From SW-9-67-25 sp964471665 (lineage in GTDB: Archaea > Halobacteriota > Halobacteria > Halobacteriales > Haloarculaceae): a stretch of 14,879 bases of DNA. The first letter of the stretch is position 1. The number at the start of each line of letters is the position of its first letter. The stretch lies in the NCBI GenBank assembly GCA_964471665.1, contig CAYYHG010000063.1:1-14879 (forward strand), read 5' to 3'. The notes beneath the pieces were generated by a model that saw nothing but the letters and a program-made list of their open reading frames with translations, was not told the DNA's origin and did not search any database. This document shows, piece by piece, positions 1 to 6,659 of this stretch. Position numbers and translations under genes: made by a program.

Positions 1-673
1 TGAACGCGTCCTGGAGGGGCATCGACGGCGCGTAATCGAGGAGGCGGTCGTTGGGGACGACGATCACGGTATCCGAGACAGCCCGCAGACGTTCGAGGCC
101 GGCGTCTGCGTTCGCACGGCGCCGCTCGCCCTCGGCGGTGAAGGGAATAGTGACAATAGAGATAGTGAGCGCGCCGGCCTCCTGGGCGGCCTGTGCGACG
201 ACCGGTGCCGCGCCGGTGCCGGTCCCGCCACCGAGTCCAGCTGTGACAAAGAGCATATCCGAGCCGTCGATGGCCTGCTCGATGTCCTCGATGTTCTCCT
301 GTGCGGCCTCCTCGCCGATCTTGGGGACCGACCCGGCCCCCCGGCCGCCCGTGCGCTTGCGGCCGATGAGGATCTTCGCGTCGGCCTCGACCTCGTCGGC
401 GAGGTGCTGGGCGTCCGTGTTGGCCGCGACCAGTTTGGCCCCGTGGATGCCCTCCTCCATCATCCGCGTGACGGTGTTGCCCCCGGCGCCCCCGCAACCG
501 ACGACGGTGATCTTGGTCTCCAGATCCTTGACGACCGACGCCAGTTCCTCGTCGGTCATCTGTCCCGACGTCGACGGCTCCCCGGGGGACGACCTCTCCG
601 GCTCTCCGCCCGCGGACCCGTCGGTCCGCTCGTCTTCTGCCTCGTCGATGGCCTCGTTGATGATCGAATCCAT
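1..673 (-). CDS. ftsZ1: Cell division protein FtsZ1, 5' part (C-terminus outside window)
   Basis: Tubulin-family GTPase that assembles the mid-cell division ring. The 224 visible residues hold an acidic, Ser/Gly-rich N-terminal tail (about 1-45), the first nucleotide-binding segment with VVGCGGAGGNTV at about 57-68, and the tubulin signature GGGTGTG at 148-154, followed by the NDRLLDY segment near 208-214. The MDSII start and the tail before the GTPase core fit the FtsZ1 rather than the FtsZ2 paralogue of Halobacteria; in those species FtsZ1 organises the ring and FtsZ2 drives constriction. The ATG at 673 follows a short AT-rich leader and is the only sensible start. The gene runs off the window at base 1, so the C-terminal half is not visible. 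In other haloarchaea ftsZ1 is usually followed by secE and nusG, which would lie to the left. Confidence 0.96.
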   Translation of the reverse strand, partial: MDSIINEAIDEAEDERTDGSAGGEPERSSPGEPSTSGQMTDEELASVVKDLETKITVVGCGGAGGNTVTRMMEEGIHGAKLVAANTDAQHLADEVEADAKILIGRKRTGGRGAGSVPKIGEEAAQENIEDIEQAIDGSDMLFVTAGLGGGTGTGAAPVVAQAAQEAGALTISIVTIPFTAEGERRRANADAGLERLRAVSDTVIVVPNDRLLDYAPSMPLQDAF

Positions 674-691
674 ATTTGAAAATCTTTTCAT

Positions 692-710
692 AGACTATGC
701 GTAATAGTCT
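692..710. promoter_or_regulatory. Palindrome in the ftsZ1 promoter region
   Basis: Perfect 7-base inverted arms (AGACTAT / ATAGTCT) around a 5-base spacer, 18 bases upstream of the ftsZ1 ATG. It sits where promoter elements should be, so it may be an operator or overlap the TATA/BRE region. Visible: the symmetry and the position. Inferred: a regulatory role. The rest of the 135-base gap to dtdA has only a 9-base direct repeat (GTCAGACGC at 720-728 and 731-739). Confidence 0.45.
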
Positions 711-808
711 TTCCCCTCCGTCAGACGCCTGTCAGACGCTCCGGCGGTTGCGTCCAGTGGATTTGCACCTGAAACGACGTTCGATCGACTGATAACGGTC
801 GGTATTTT

Positions 809-2194
809 TTATTCGAGTGGGAAGTGCCGCTCGCGCTCCTCGTGGACGACGTCGGGCGGGATCTTCTCGCCGTCGACGTCCACGGGTTCGCCGGCGGCCA
901 GGCGGCCAAACTTCGGTCCCTCGGGAACACCCAGCCTCCGGGCACGGTCGGGATCGAAGGCCTGCTCGCGCGCGATCGCCTCCCCGTCCGCGTGTTCGAC
1001 GCTGTCGTAGCGCTCCCGGAGTACGTCGAGCAACCTGTCGACGATTGCCTCGCGGTCGGCCTCGTCGGCCAGGACGGCCGGCCCTGTCACGCGCGTCCCG
1101 CCCTGGTCGGTGCCAAAGGCCAGCGCCTCCCTGCGGAGTGCCCGCCGGGTCGCCTCGCTGTCGACGCCGCGGGCTTCGTCGCGCAACTCCTCCGGGAGTG
1201 TGACCACCGCGAAGTCTCCCTCGTAGCCCGCTGCGGGGTCGCCAAACCGCAGGCCGTCCGCGACCGACGTCACCGACTTCTCGACAGAGCGGACCAGCGG
1301 GAGGGGGACACCGTCGGTCTCGCGGACCCAGGTCTCGCTCACCGCGCGGTACCCGAGGTCCGCGACTGTCGCCTCGACAGCGGGCCGGTCACCGTCGACG
1401 AGTGCGTACCGCGCCCCGCTCTCGGTGAAGGCGGCGTCGAGAACCGCCCTGCTCTCGGGGGCGTCGAGGTCGCCCAGCGCGTCCAGCCCCCAGTCGGCGG
1501 CGACGTGACCCACCGCCCAGCCAGTCTCGCGGACGACCCGCCCGAAGCGGGGCGCGTAGTGGCCGCCGCCGATTCCCACGAGGTGTCTGCGGTGGCTGTC
1601 GGAGGGCGCGTGGCTGTCGGTGCCCTCGCGTTCGCGATCGGGCGCGACGCCGCGCAGTTCCAGGATCGCCCGGGCCACGGCGCGGGCAGCCTCGGGCTCG
1701 TCCCACTCGGGCTGGCTGCTGCCGACCTCGACGAACATCGACGGTGCGCCGACGGCTGTGGGACCGTGGTGGGTACACTCCATGCCGACCTCGTAGTCCT
1801 CGGGGGCGTGGTCGGCGAGCGCGTCGAGGACGCGAGCGTGTGCGTTCGGGCAGGCTCTGGCGAGCGCGCACGGCTCGCCGCCGTGGTCGGCCGGCCCGAA
1901 GTTGCCGGTGTGGTGGGCCGTCAACAGCGGTCCCGTCTCGCCGCTGTGTTTCGAGGCGAAGACCAGGAGGTCGACGTCGCCGAACACCTCGGCCGGCCGC
2001 TCCATGTGCAGGTGTAGCTTTGCGAACTCCCGGAGTTCCGCGCCGTCGGTCCGGTAGACGACCCCCCCGCCGTCGGCGTCTGCTCGGGTGGTGTCGGCCA
2101 GGCGGTCCCAGTCTGCCAGGTCGAGCAGGTGCTCGCCGACGTGGACAGAGGCGTCGTCGGGGTGCGAGACGACGATTCCGAGTGTCGTGTTCAT
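809..2194 (-). CDS. dtdA: D-aminoacyl-tRNA deacylase (archaeal DTD2 type)
   Basis: Hydrolyses the ester bond between a D-amino acid (or a chemically modified amino acid) and tRNA, keeping mischarged tRNA out of translation in the cytoplasm. The 461 residues carry the conserved blocks of the archaeal/plant GEK1-DTD2 family (tRNA_deacylase): SKHSGETG at 81-88, the His-rich TAHHTGNFG at 92-100 and ECTHHGPT at 139-146. About 200 further residues follow the core; such long forms are normal in haloarchaea. The ATG at 2194 lies 3 bases after the stop of the upstream exchanger-like gene, so the two are probably co-transcribed although their functions have no obvious link. The gene precedes ftsZ1 on the same strand with a 135-base gap. 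I see no frameshift or missing motif. Confidence 0.93.
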   Translation of the reverse strand: MNTTLGIVVSHPDDASVHVGEHLLDLADWDRLADTTRADADGGGVVYRTDGAELREFAKLHLHMERPAEVFGDVDLLVFASKHSGETGPLLTAHHTGNFGPADHGGEPCALARACPNAHARVLDALADHAPEDYEVGMECTHHGPTAVGAPSMFVEVGSSQPEWDEPEAARAVARAILELRGVAPDREREGTDSHAPSDSHRRHLVGIGGGHYAPRFGRVVRETGWAVGHVAADWGLDALGDLDAPESRAVLDAAFTESGARYALVDGDRPAVEATVADLGYRAVSETWVRETDGVPLPLVRSVEKSVTSVADGLRFGDPAAGYEGDFAVVTLPEELRDEARGVDSEATRRALRREALAFGTDQGGTRVTGPAVLADEADREAIVDRLLDVLRERYDSVEHADGEAIAREQAFDPDRARRLGVPEGPKFGRLAAGEPVDVDGEKIPPDVVHEERERHFPLE

Positions 2195-2197
2195 TGG

Positions 2198-3583
2198 TCA
2201 GTCGGCCTGTCCGGGTTCGGGAACGTCCCGGCCGAACGCCCGGCGGACGGCGAGGCCAGCCAGTCCGAGGAGGTGCCGCAGTTCCCGGCGTCGGTGGACG
2301 AACAGTACGATCCCCAGCAACATGTAGACGGCGGTATAGACCACTAGCAGTTCGAACTTGGGGTCGGGGAACGGCTGGTACAGTTTGAGAAAGACGAACT
2401 CGAGGAGAACCTGCGAGACAAAGAGAAACAGGAGTGCGACAGCCTCGCGGACGGATATCGAGAAGTCCACGAGGAGGGCGATAGCGAAAAACGACTGGGC
2501 GGCGGTCAGCCAGATTTCGGCGGCCTGTTCGGAGTCGAACGGAAGGACGCCGTACTGGCCGAGCGCGATGGAGTAGACGATCACGAGCGTCCCGATCAGG
2601 AGCGTCCACTGGTTGAGTTTCGAGGAGATGAGGGCGTTGAAGCCCGCAGTCGAGCGGGCCTTCCAGACGAGGACGGCGACGACGATGAGTTCCGGCGACT
2701 CGCTGGCCAGCGGCGCGATCCACTGGATCATGAAGAAGGCGGGAATACCGATCCCCTCGCCCAGCACCTGGAGGCCGTGGGCGAACGGTTCGACGGCGAT
2801 CAGGATGAGAGCGCCCGAGTAGACAAACAGCGCCAGGACGACGGCGACGCGCCCGGAGCGGGCGTAGGTCTGGAAGTACGCGGGAACGCCGACGTGGTGC
2901 TGGGTGGTCTCGATGTCGGCTTTCAGGACGATCGCGATGTAACTGATGTAGAGACCGACCAGGACGAGCAGGTCGAGGGCGTCGATGCCGCCGCCCAGCG
3001 GGACCAGGAAGGCCCACACCGTGGCCAGAAAGAGGAACGTGATCTCGGTGGCGATGTCGCGATCGAGGACCACGCGGGTCGCGAGAAAGCCCTCGCGGCC
3101 CTCGACGGCAGGATCGTTCGTTCTGGTCGCCTGCCAGACGGTAAAGAGGGCGATTCCCGCCCAGCCGAGACCGATGAGGATGCGGTTGGCGCCGGTCATG
3201 TTCGCCACCGCGAGATTACCGGCCTGACAGCCCTCCGCGAGAGCCGTCGTCCCGGCCTCGATCTCTTCGGGCGACAGGCGTGCACACGCAGCCTCGGTTG
3301 CCCCGTTGGCGCCTGCGTTCCAGGCAAAGAGGGCGTCGACAGCGTACTCGGGCGCGACCGCCAGCACCGCCAGCACCGCCAGCGCGAAGGCCCGCGGGAC
3401 GTCCTCCTCGGCTGTCTCGGCCCCCCACGCCAGCAGGAACGACGCCCCGAGGATTGCCAGTCCGCTAAACAGGACGGTCGCAGGTGTCCCGGGACGTCCC
3501 CCCGAGGCCCAGACGGCGACCCAGGGCAGCGTCAGAAGCGCCGTCGCCGCGACGGCGACCAGCGGGTGACGGAGGCGACTCAC
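2198..3583 (-). CDS. Na+/Ca2+ exchanger (CaCA) family membrane protein, divergent
   Basis: Predicted integral membrane protein of 461 residues with about 10-12 hydrophobic segments. Two inverted alpha-repeat signatures of the calcium/cation antiporter superfamily can be read: APEY (Glu79) with the later NLAVANMTGANRILIG at about 123-138, and SESPELI (Glu298) with FNALISSKLNQW at about 315-326. The paired PE motifs supply the ion ligands in this family, so a cation antiporter is the likely role, but the transported ion cannot be read from sequence. The first repeat is split by a roughly 30-residue polar insert with Cys100 and Cys119, which is unusual. The start is GTG at 3583, about 28 bases after an AT-rich patch. 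The stop lies 3 bases before dtdA. The product could equally be a general sodium:calcium antiporter-like protein of unknown substrate. Confidence 0.82.
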   Translation of the reverse strand: MSRLRHPLVAVAATALLTLPWVAVWASGGRPGTPATVLFSGLAILGASFLLAWGAETAEEDVPRAFALAVLAVLAVAPEYAVDALFAWNAGANGATEAACARLSPEEIEAGTTALAEGCQAGNLAVANMTGANRILIGLGWAGIALFTVWQATRTNDPAVEGREGFLATRVVLDRDIATEITFLFLATVWAFLVPLGGGIDALDLLVLVGLYISYIAIVLKADIETTQHHVGVPAYFQTYARSGRVAVVLALFVYSGALILIAVEPFAHGLQVLGEGIGIPAFFMIQWIAPLASESPELIVVAVLVWKARSTAGFNALISSKLNQWTLLIGTLVIVYSIALGQYGVLPFDSEQAAEIWLTAAQSFFAIALLVDFSISVREAVALLFLFVSQVLLEFVFLKLYQPFPDPKFELLVVYTAVYMLLGIVLFVHRRRELRHLLGLAGLAVRRAFGRDVPEPGQAD

Positions 3584-3704
3584 TACACGTAGGTCGGCGG
3601 TTCTGTTTGAATGTCTTGCGAATCACCGATCCCCTCGCACTCGGGTCCGGCAGTTAGACTGCCGGCCACAACGACGTGGAGATATTCGATCCCGCGTCGA
3701 AATG

Positions 3705-4424
3705 CTACGACGGCCCGTCTCGGTCGAGTCGCTCGGCGACCGTCTCACGGTCGGCGGGCGTGTTGACGTTGCAACACCAGCCCTCCAGTGGGACTGTCTC
3801 GATCCGGCGGCCCGCGTAGACCAGCAGATCGATTGCGTCGCTGAGCTCGTACTCGCCGGTCTCGGCGGGCGTGACCAGTCGGCAGGCGTCGAAGATCCGC
3901 TCCGAAAAGGCGTAGAATCCCCGGGGCACGAGCGTCGAGGGCGGATCGTCGGGTTTCTCGACGAGACCGACGACCTCGTCGGCGTCGAACTCGAAGACAC
4001 CGCCCTGCGCAGCGCGCTCGCGCGATACCTCGTCGACCAGTGACGTCACGTCGGCGTCTGTCTCGCGGTGGCGCTCGACGACCGCCCCGAGGTTCGCACG
4101 ACAGACGTTGTCGCCGTTCAGACACACGAAATCACTATCCACGTGTGGCTCCGCCTGCAAGAGCGCGTGACCGAGACCCAGCCGTGGCTCTTGTCGGACG
4201 CACACGAGATCCATCCGACCGACGGTGTCGCCGTAGTGGTCGCGGATATCGCCACCGCGGTAGCCCACCACGACGACGACCTCGGAGACGCCAAGACCGC
4301 GCAACGTTTCGAAGACGTGCGAGAGCAGTGGTTTCCCCGCCACCTCGACGAGTCCCTTCGGACACTCGTCTGTGAGCGGGCGGAGTCGTGTCCCCTCGCC
4401 GGCCGCCGGAACGACTGCCTGCAC
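3705..4424 (-). CDS. Sugar-phosphate nucleotidyltransferase
   Basis: Cytoplasmic enzyme that couples a sugar-1-phosphate to an NTP to give an NDP-sugar for glycan or cell-surface synthesis. The 239 residues begin directly with the nucleotide-binding loop AAGEGTRLRPLT (7-18) and the PKGLVEVAGKPLL block. GDN at 104-106 holds the metal-binding Asp, and an EKP motif follows further on. The length fits a single catalytic domain without an acyltransferase tail. I chose the GTG at 4424 rather than an earlier in-frame start at 4529, because the family begins with this loop and because a T-run (TTTTTTAC, minus strand) lies 23-30 bases upstream as a TATA box. Which sugar and which nucleotide are used is open; the glucose-1-phosphate uridylyl- or thymidylyltransferase group is the closest fit. 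Confidence 0.88.
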   Translation of the reverse strand: MQAVVPAAGEGTRLRPLTDECPKGLVEVAGKPLLSHVFETLRGLGVSEVVVVVGYRGGDIRDHYGDTVGRMDLVCVRQEPRLGLGHALLQAEPHVDSDFVCLNGDNVCRANLGAVVERHRETDADVTSLVDEVSRERAAQGGVFEFDADEVVGLVEKPDDPPSTLVPRGFYAFSERIFDACRLVTPAETGEYELSDAIDLLVYAGRRIETVPLEGWCCNVNTPADRETVAERLDRDGPS

Positions 4425-4446
4425 GACCTGGCCTTGGCCGGCGTGA

Positions 4447-4454
4447 GTAAAAAA
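4447..4454 (-). promoter_or_regulatory. TATA-like box of the nucleotidyltransferase gene
   Basis: TTTTTTAC on the minus strand, 23-30 bases before the GTG at 4424, the spacing expected for a leaderless haloarchaeal transcript. It supports the GTG start over any earlier start. Confidence 0.5.
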
Positions 4455-4469
4455 GCGGTCGGGACTGGA

Positions 4470-4475
4470 TTTTAC
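4470..4475 (+). promoter_or_regulatory. TATA-like box before the 4501 start
   Basis: TTTTAC on the plus strand, 26-31 bases before the ATG at 4501. It forms a divergent promoter pair with the box at 4447-4454 inside a 76-base gap, which suggests that 4501 was once a genuine leaderless start. Confidence 0.4.
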
Positions 4476-4500
4476 TCGCCCGGAGCCCTGCAATCGAGCG

Positions 4501-4684
4501 ATGAGCGACGACACCCTCGAGTGTGACACCTGCGAGCGACAGGTCGAGCGGTCTGATAGTGATTGCTGTACAACGAATTCCCGTTTCGACCGCGTCGCGT
4601 CCTGCGGTCGATCCGGGAATGGTATGCCCCTCGGCCACAGATGTCACAGTTATCCCCTTCGAGGGTGCGATTCGACGGGGCTGA
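4501..4684 (+). pseudogene. Probable frameshifted small zinc-ribbon protein
   Basis: The ATG at 4501 has a good promoter and opens MSDDTLECDTCERQVERSDS, a start typical of small haloarchaeal zinc-ribbon proteins with a CxxC knuckle. Read straight on, the frame gives a 73-residue protein to 4722 with an unconvincing tail. A better protein appears if the frame changes twice: from about 4563 one frame gives LLYNEFPFRPRRVLRSIREWY, and from 4625 the third frame continues with CPSATDVTVIPFEGAIRRG to a stop at 4682-4684. Together these make a protein of about 62 residues in which WYCP would be the second metal knuckle. Visible: the three frame segments. Inferred: that they were once one gene now broken by two indels. 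The alternative is an intact but unrecognised 73-residue product. Confidence 0.38.
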
Positions 4685-5079
4685 ACCACGTCGTGGGGAT
4701 GGAGGTGCCAACCAACCCGTGAGCGACGCTGAATCAATGTCGTTGCGAACCCCTCGCTACGATCGGACTGATGTGCCGCATTTTCAAACCATTTGGGGCG
4801 CCGAAGACGTGGGAAGGGAGGGCCTGCATTTGTCTCCAGAAATATAAATAATTCTACATAGAGAAATTTTTTCACAAGACTTGGACAGACACGCTCCCGT
4901 GAGCAGCTGGAAGGATCTGGTATAAAAGCATGATAGACAATGGCAAGCAAGCATACGGCACGACCGCATACCACCGCTTGGACTTCCAGATTTCCACAGC
5001 CAAGGATCGTGTAAGAAAGTCCGTCAGGCACTGTCGTGTGTTGCCTCACCGCCTTGCGTCGCAGGTGGCCTCGAAATAC
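4685..5079. other. AT-richer stretch without a convincing gene
   Basis: About 395 bases between the decayed zinc-ribbon gene and the 58-residue gene. GC is clearly lower than in the neighbours, most of all around 4840-4870. No frame shows haloarchaeal codon bias or a recognisable motif. Two TATA-like strings occur, AATATAAATA at 4841-4850 and TATAAAAG at 4921-4928. I find no terminal inverted repeats or transposase motifs, so a mobile-element remnant is possible but unsupported. Confidence 0.5.
4921..4928 (+). promoter_or_regulatory. Possible TATA box upstream of the 58-residue gene
   Basis: TATAAAAG is a close match to an archaeal TATA box. It lies about 150 bases before the ATG at 5080, so a transcript from it would carry a leader of over 100 bases, unlike most genes here. 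It is the only good promoter string upstream of that gene. Confidence 0.25.
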
Positions 5080-5256
5080 ATGAGTTCAAACGAACCGGAC
5101 GAACCGGACGAACCGGACCAGCGAGTGGTTGACGGGGAGCAGGACAGATACGCCGAGTTGAACGTCGGTGGCGAAGAGTTCGTCGTCTACGACCGAGAGA
5201 ACCGCCAAGCGTGGATCCAGTCGTCTGTCGCGGTCACGGTAAGTGACCACCAGTGA
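5080..5256 (+). CDS. Small conserved-type haloarchaeal protein (58 aa)
   Basis: A short acidic protein. Residues 4-12 are three EPD triplets encoded by three identical 9-base repeats (5092-5118). The core, from about residue 20, reads RYAELNVGGEEFVVYDRENR and then QAWIQS. The VYDRE...AWIQS pattern recurs in small haloarchaeal proteins of unknown function (DUF7331-like by memory; not checked). No membrane segment, signal peptide or cysteine is present, so it is probably a soluble cytoplasmic protein. I chose the ATG at 5080 because the recognisable core starts soon after it and the in-frame sequence before it looks non-coding. It runs convergently towards the glyoxalase gene with an 83-base gap and no clear terminator. 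The function is unknown. Confidence 0.62.
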   Translation: MSSNEPDEPDEPDQRVVDGEQDRYAELNVGGEEFVVYDRENRQAWIQSSVAVTVSDHQ

Positions 5257-5339
5257 TGTAGTGTTCGGGCGGGACGTCGACCGCGAGGCCGAAATCCTGG
5301 CCGATCGAAACGGTGCAGGCGGGGCCCGCCAGACCCACG

Positions 5340-6122
5340 TCAGAACGGGAACAGCGACTCGGCGTCCGGATCGCGCTCGATGAGTTCGATCTCGTGGCCG
5401 TCCTGGTCCGTGGTGAAGGCGTACAGGTCGTCACAGGACTCCGGGTCGCGGTAGTCCGCAGCCTCGCGGACCACGAGTTGCTCCCAGTCCTCGTTGAGGT
5501 CGTCGACTCGGACACAGAGGTGGCCCCAGCCGTCGCCCGTCGTGTACGAACGGCCGTCGTAGTTGTAGGTCAGTTCGATGCTCATCGCCTCCTGGGGCGC
5601 GCCTCGGGGGTCGACGAAGTAGTTCGCGAACGTGTCGGCCTCCCAGCGGCCCGTTTCGACGTACTCGAACTTCCGGGTCCAGAAGCCCAGCGCCTCGTCG
5701 GCGTCCTCGACACGGATCATCGTGTGGTCGAGACTCCAGCGCGCGCCGTGGTCGCGCTCGACGACCTCGATCTCGTGGCCGTCTGGATCCTTGACGAACG
5801 CGTACCCGGGGTTGTCCTCCGGACGGCGGTAGTCCTCGACGCCCTGATCCATCAACTCGTAGTAGGCGTCGTGGACGTCCTCGACGCGGACCGCGATGTG
5901 TCCCCAGGCGTCGCCGATCTCGACTGTCTCGTCGTCGTGGTTGCTCGTGATCTCCAGCATCGCGCCGTCTTCGTGCATGTTCTCGGGACCGAGGTAGACG
6001 ATGGTGAACCCGTCGCCCTCGTGTCTGTCCTTCTCCTCGTAGGCAAGGTTCGTCGTGTACCAGTCCAGTGATTCTTCGAGGTCCCCGACACGGATCATGG
6101 TGTGATCTACGATTCCGGTCAT
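5340..6122 (-). CDS. Tandem VOC / glyoxalase I-like protein
   Basis: A 260-residue fusion of two vicinal-oxygen-chelate domains (about 1-122 and 120-250). Each closely resembles glyoxalase I: both begin with DHTMIRV and both end with DGHEIE. All four metal ligands are in place in both halves: His7, Glu57, His75 and Glu119, then His123, Glu183, His201 and Glu246. Glyoxalase I isomerises the hemithioacetal of methylglyoxal and a thiol as the first step of methylglyoxal detoxification. Haloarchaea use gamma-glutamylcysteine rather than glutathione, so the thiol partner may differ (inference); a dioxygenase-type VOC reaction cannot be excluded. I chose the ATG at 6122 because it is followed at once by the domain and has a T-run 27 bases upstream. 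It appears to be a single-gene unit. Confidence 0.85.
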   Translation of the reverse strand: MTGIVDHTMIRVGDLEESLDWYTTNLAYEEKDRHEGDGFTIVYLGPENMHEDGAMLEITSNHDDETVEIGDAWGHIAVRVEDVHDAYYELMDQGVEDYRRPEDNPGYAFVKDPDGHEIEVVERDHGARWSLDHTMIRVEDADEALGFWTRKFEYVETGRWEADTFANYFVDPRGAPQEAMSIELTYNYDGRSYTTGDGWGHLCVRVDDLNEDWEQLVVREAADYRDPESCDDLYAFTTDQDGHEIELIERDPDAESLFPF

Positions 6123-6148
6123 ACGGTTCACTACTCGGCCGGCACACG

Positions 6149-6156
6149 CAAAAACG
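6149..6156 (-). promoter_or_regulatory. TATA-like box of the VOC gene
   Basis: CGTTTTTG on the minus strand, about 27-34 bases before the ATG at 6122. The position fits a leaderless or very short-leader transcript and supports this start over an upstream in-frame one at 6212. Confidence 0.4.
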
Positions 6157-6401
6157 TATCTTCTGGCGACGATCGTGGACGGGAGCCTGCTCCTCGCGGA
6201 GACGGTCTTCACACCGCTCGTTGGGAGCCGACAGTCGGGGAATCGGTCGGCTCGGACGGAACACAGCCGCCGGTCCGTTTCATCTTGTCGGGCGACAGTC
6301 CCGGGTCCGTGACGGAGACGAGGAGTAGCACCTCGTTGCCCGACAGCGCCACGACGAGCCGGCGAAGAGCGGTATCTATACCCCCTAGCTGATCAGCCAT
6401 C

Positions 6402-6420
6402 ACGCTTATTAATTCAGCGT
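6402..6420 (+). promoter_or_regulatory. TATA box framed by an inverted repeat, promoter of the 6438 gene
   Basis: The AT-rich core TATTAATT (6408-6414 and next base) lies 24-30 bases before the ATG at 6438, the normal leaderless spacing. It is flanked by 5-base inverted arms, ACGCT at 6402-6406 and AGCGT at 6416-6420. The arms could be an operator straddling the TATA box, but they are short enough to be chance. Confidence 0.45.
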
Positions 6421-6437
6421 CTCTGTCTGAGGATAGA

Positions 6438-6659
6438 ATGTCTGACGCCGAGTCTGCAGACGAACGAATCGACGAGACGACCAACTGGCCCGAACTGGCG
6501 ATCGGTCTGTACGACAGGCTGACTGGTCGGGGGGCAGAGATCACCTACGAGTTCGAGGACATGACAGTCCAGGTGCCGAGCGGGACCGGCGACGACGCCG
6601 AACACGCAGAGTGGCGACTCGACGGGACGATCAACATCACCACCCGCGAGCGTGACTGA
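6438..6659 (+). CDS. Small acidic hypothetical protein (73 aa)
   Basis: A soluble acidic protein with no cysteines and no membrane segment. Residues 1-30 form an acidic start and a short helix (WPELAIGLYDRLTGRG). Residues 31-70 read like beta strands: ITYEFEDMTVQVPSG, then a WRLDGTINITTRE strand. The strand pattern recalls small haloarchaeal beta-rich proteins such as the amphi-Trp group, but I cannot assign a family. The ATG at 6438 has a well-placed TATA box (see 6402-6420). Its end overlaps the start of the next gene by 8 bases, so the two are almost certainly translated from one message and may work together. The function is unknown. Confidence 0.72.
   Translation: MSDAESADERIDETTNWPELAIGLYDRLTGRGAEITYEFEDMTVQVPSGTGDDAEHAEWRLDGTINITTRERD

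Larger units (their letters stand above)
6123..6437. other. Divergent intergenic region, no secure gene
   Basis: This 315-base region separates the minus-strand VOC gene from the plus-strand gene at 6438 and holds both promoters. One minus-strand reading from ATG 6400 to a stop at 6209 gives 63 residues with high third-position GC, but it has no recognisable motif and no properly spaced TATA box. An overlapping plus-strand frame has similar composition. I do not call either a gene. Confidence 0.4.

Noticed and set aside
824..2017. Long plus-strand reading opposite dtdA (397 codons)
   Set aside because: It lies fully antisense to a protein with clear deacylase motifs. Its composition is the mirror of GC-rich codons, with no domain or promoter.
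4135..5049. 304-codon minus-strand reading across the intergenic region and the nucleotidyltransferase
   Set aside because: Its C-terminal part is a shadow of the nucleotidyltransferase. The N-terminal part, from AT-rich DNA, has poor codon bias and no motif, although it is the longest frame in that gap.
4685..5079. Insertion-sequence remnant in the AT-rich gap
   Set aside because: I found no terminal inverted repeats, target duplications or transposase motifs in any frame, so composition alone does not support the call.
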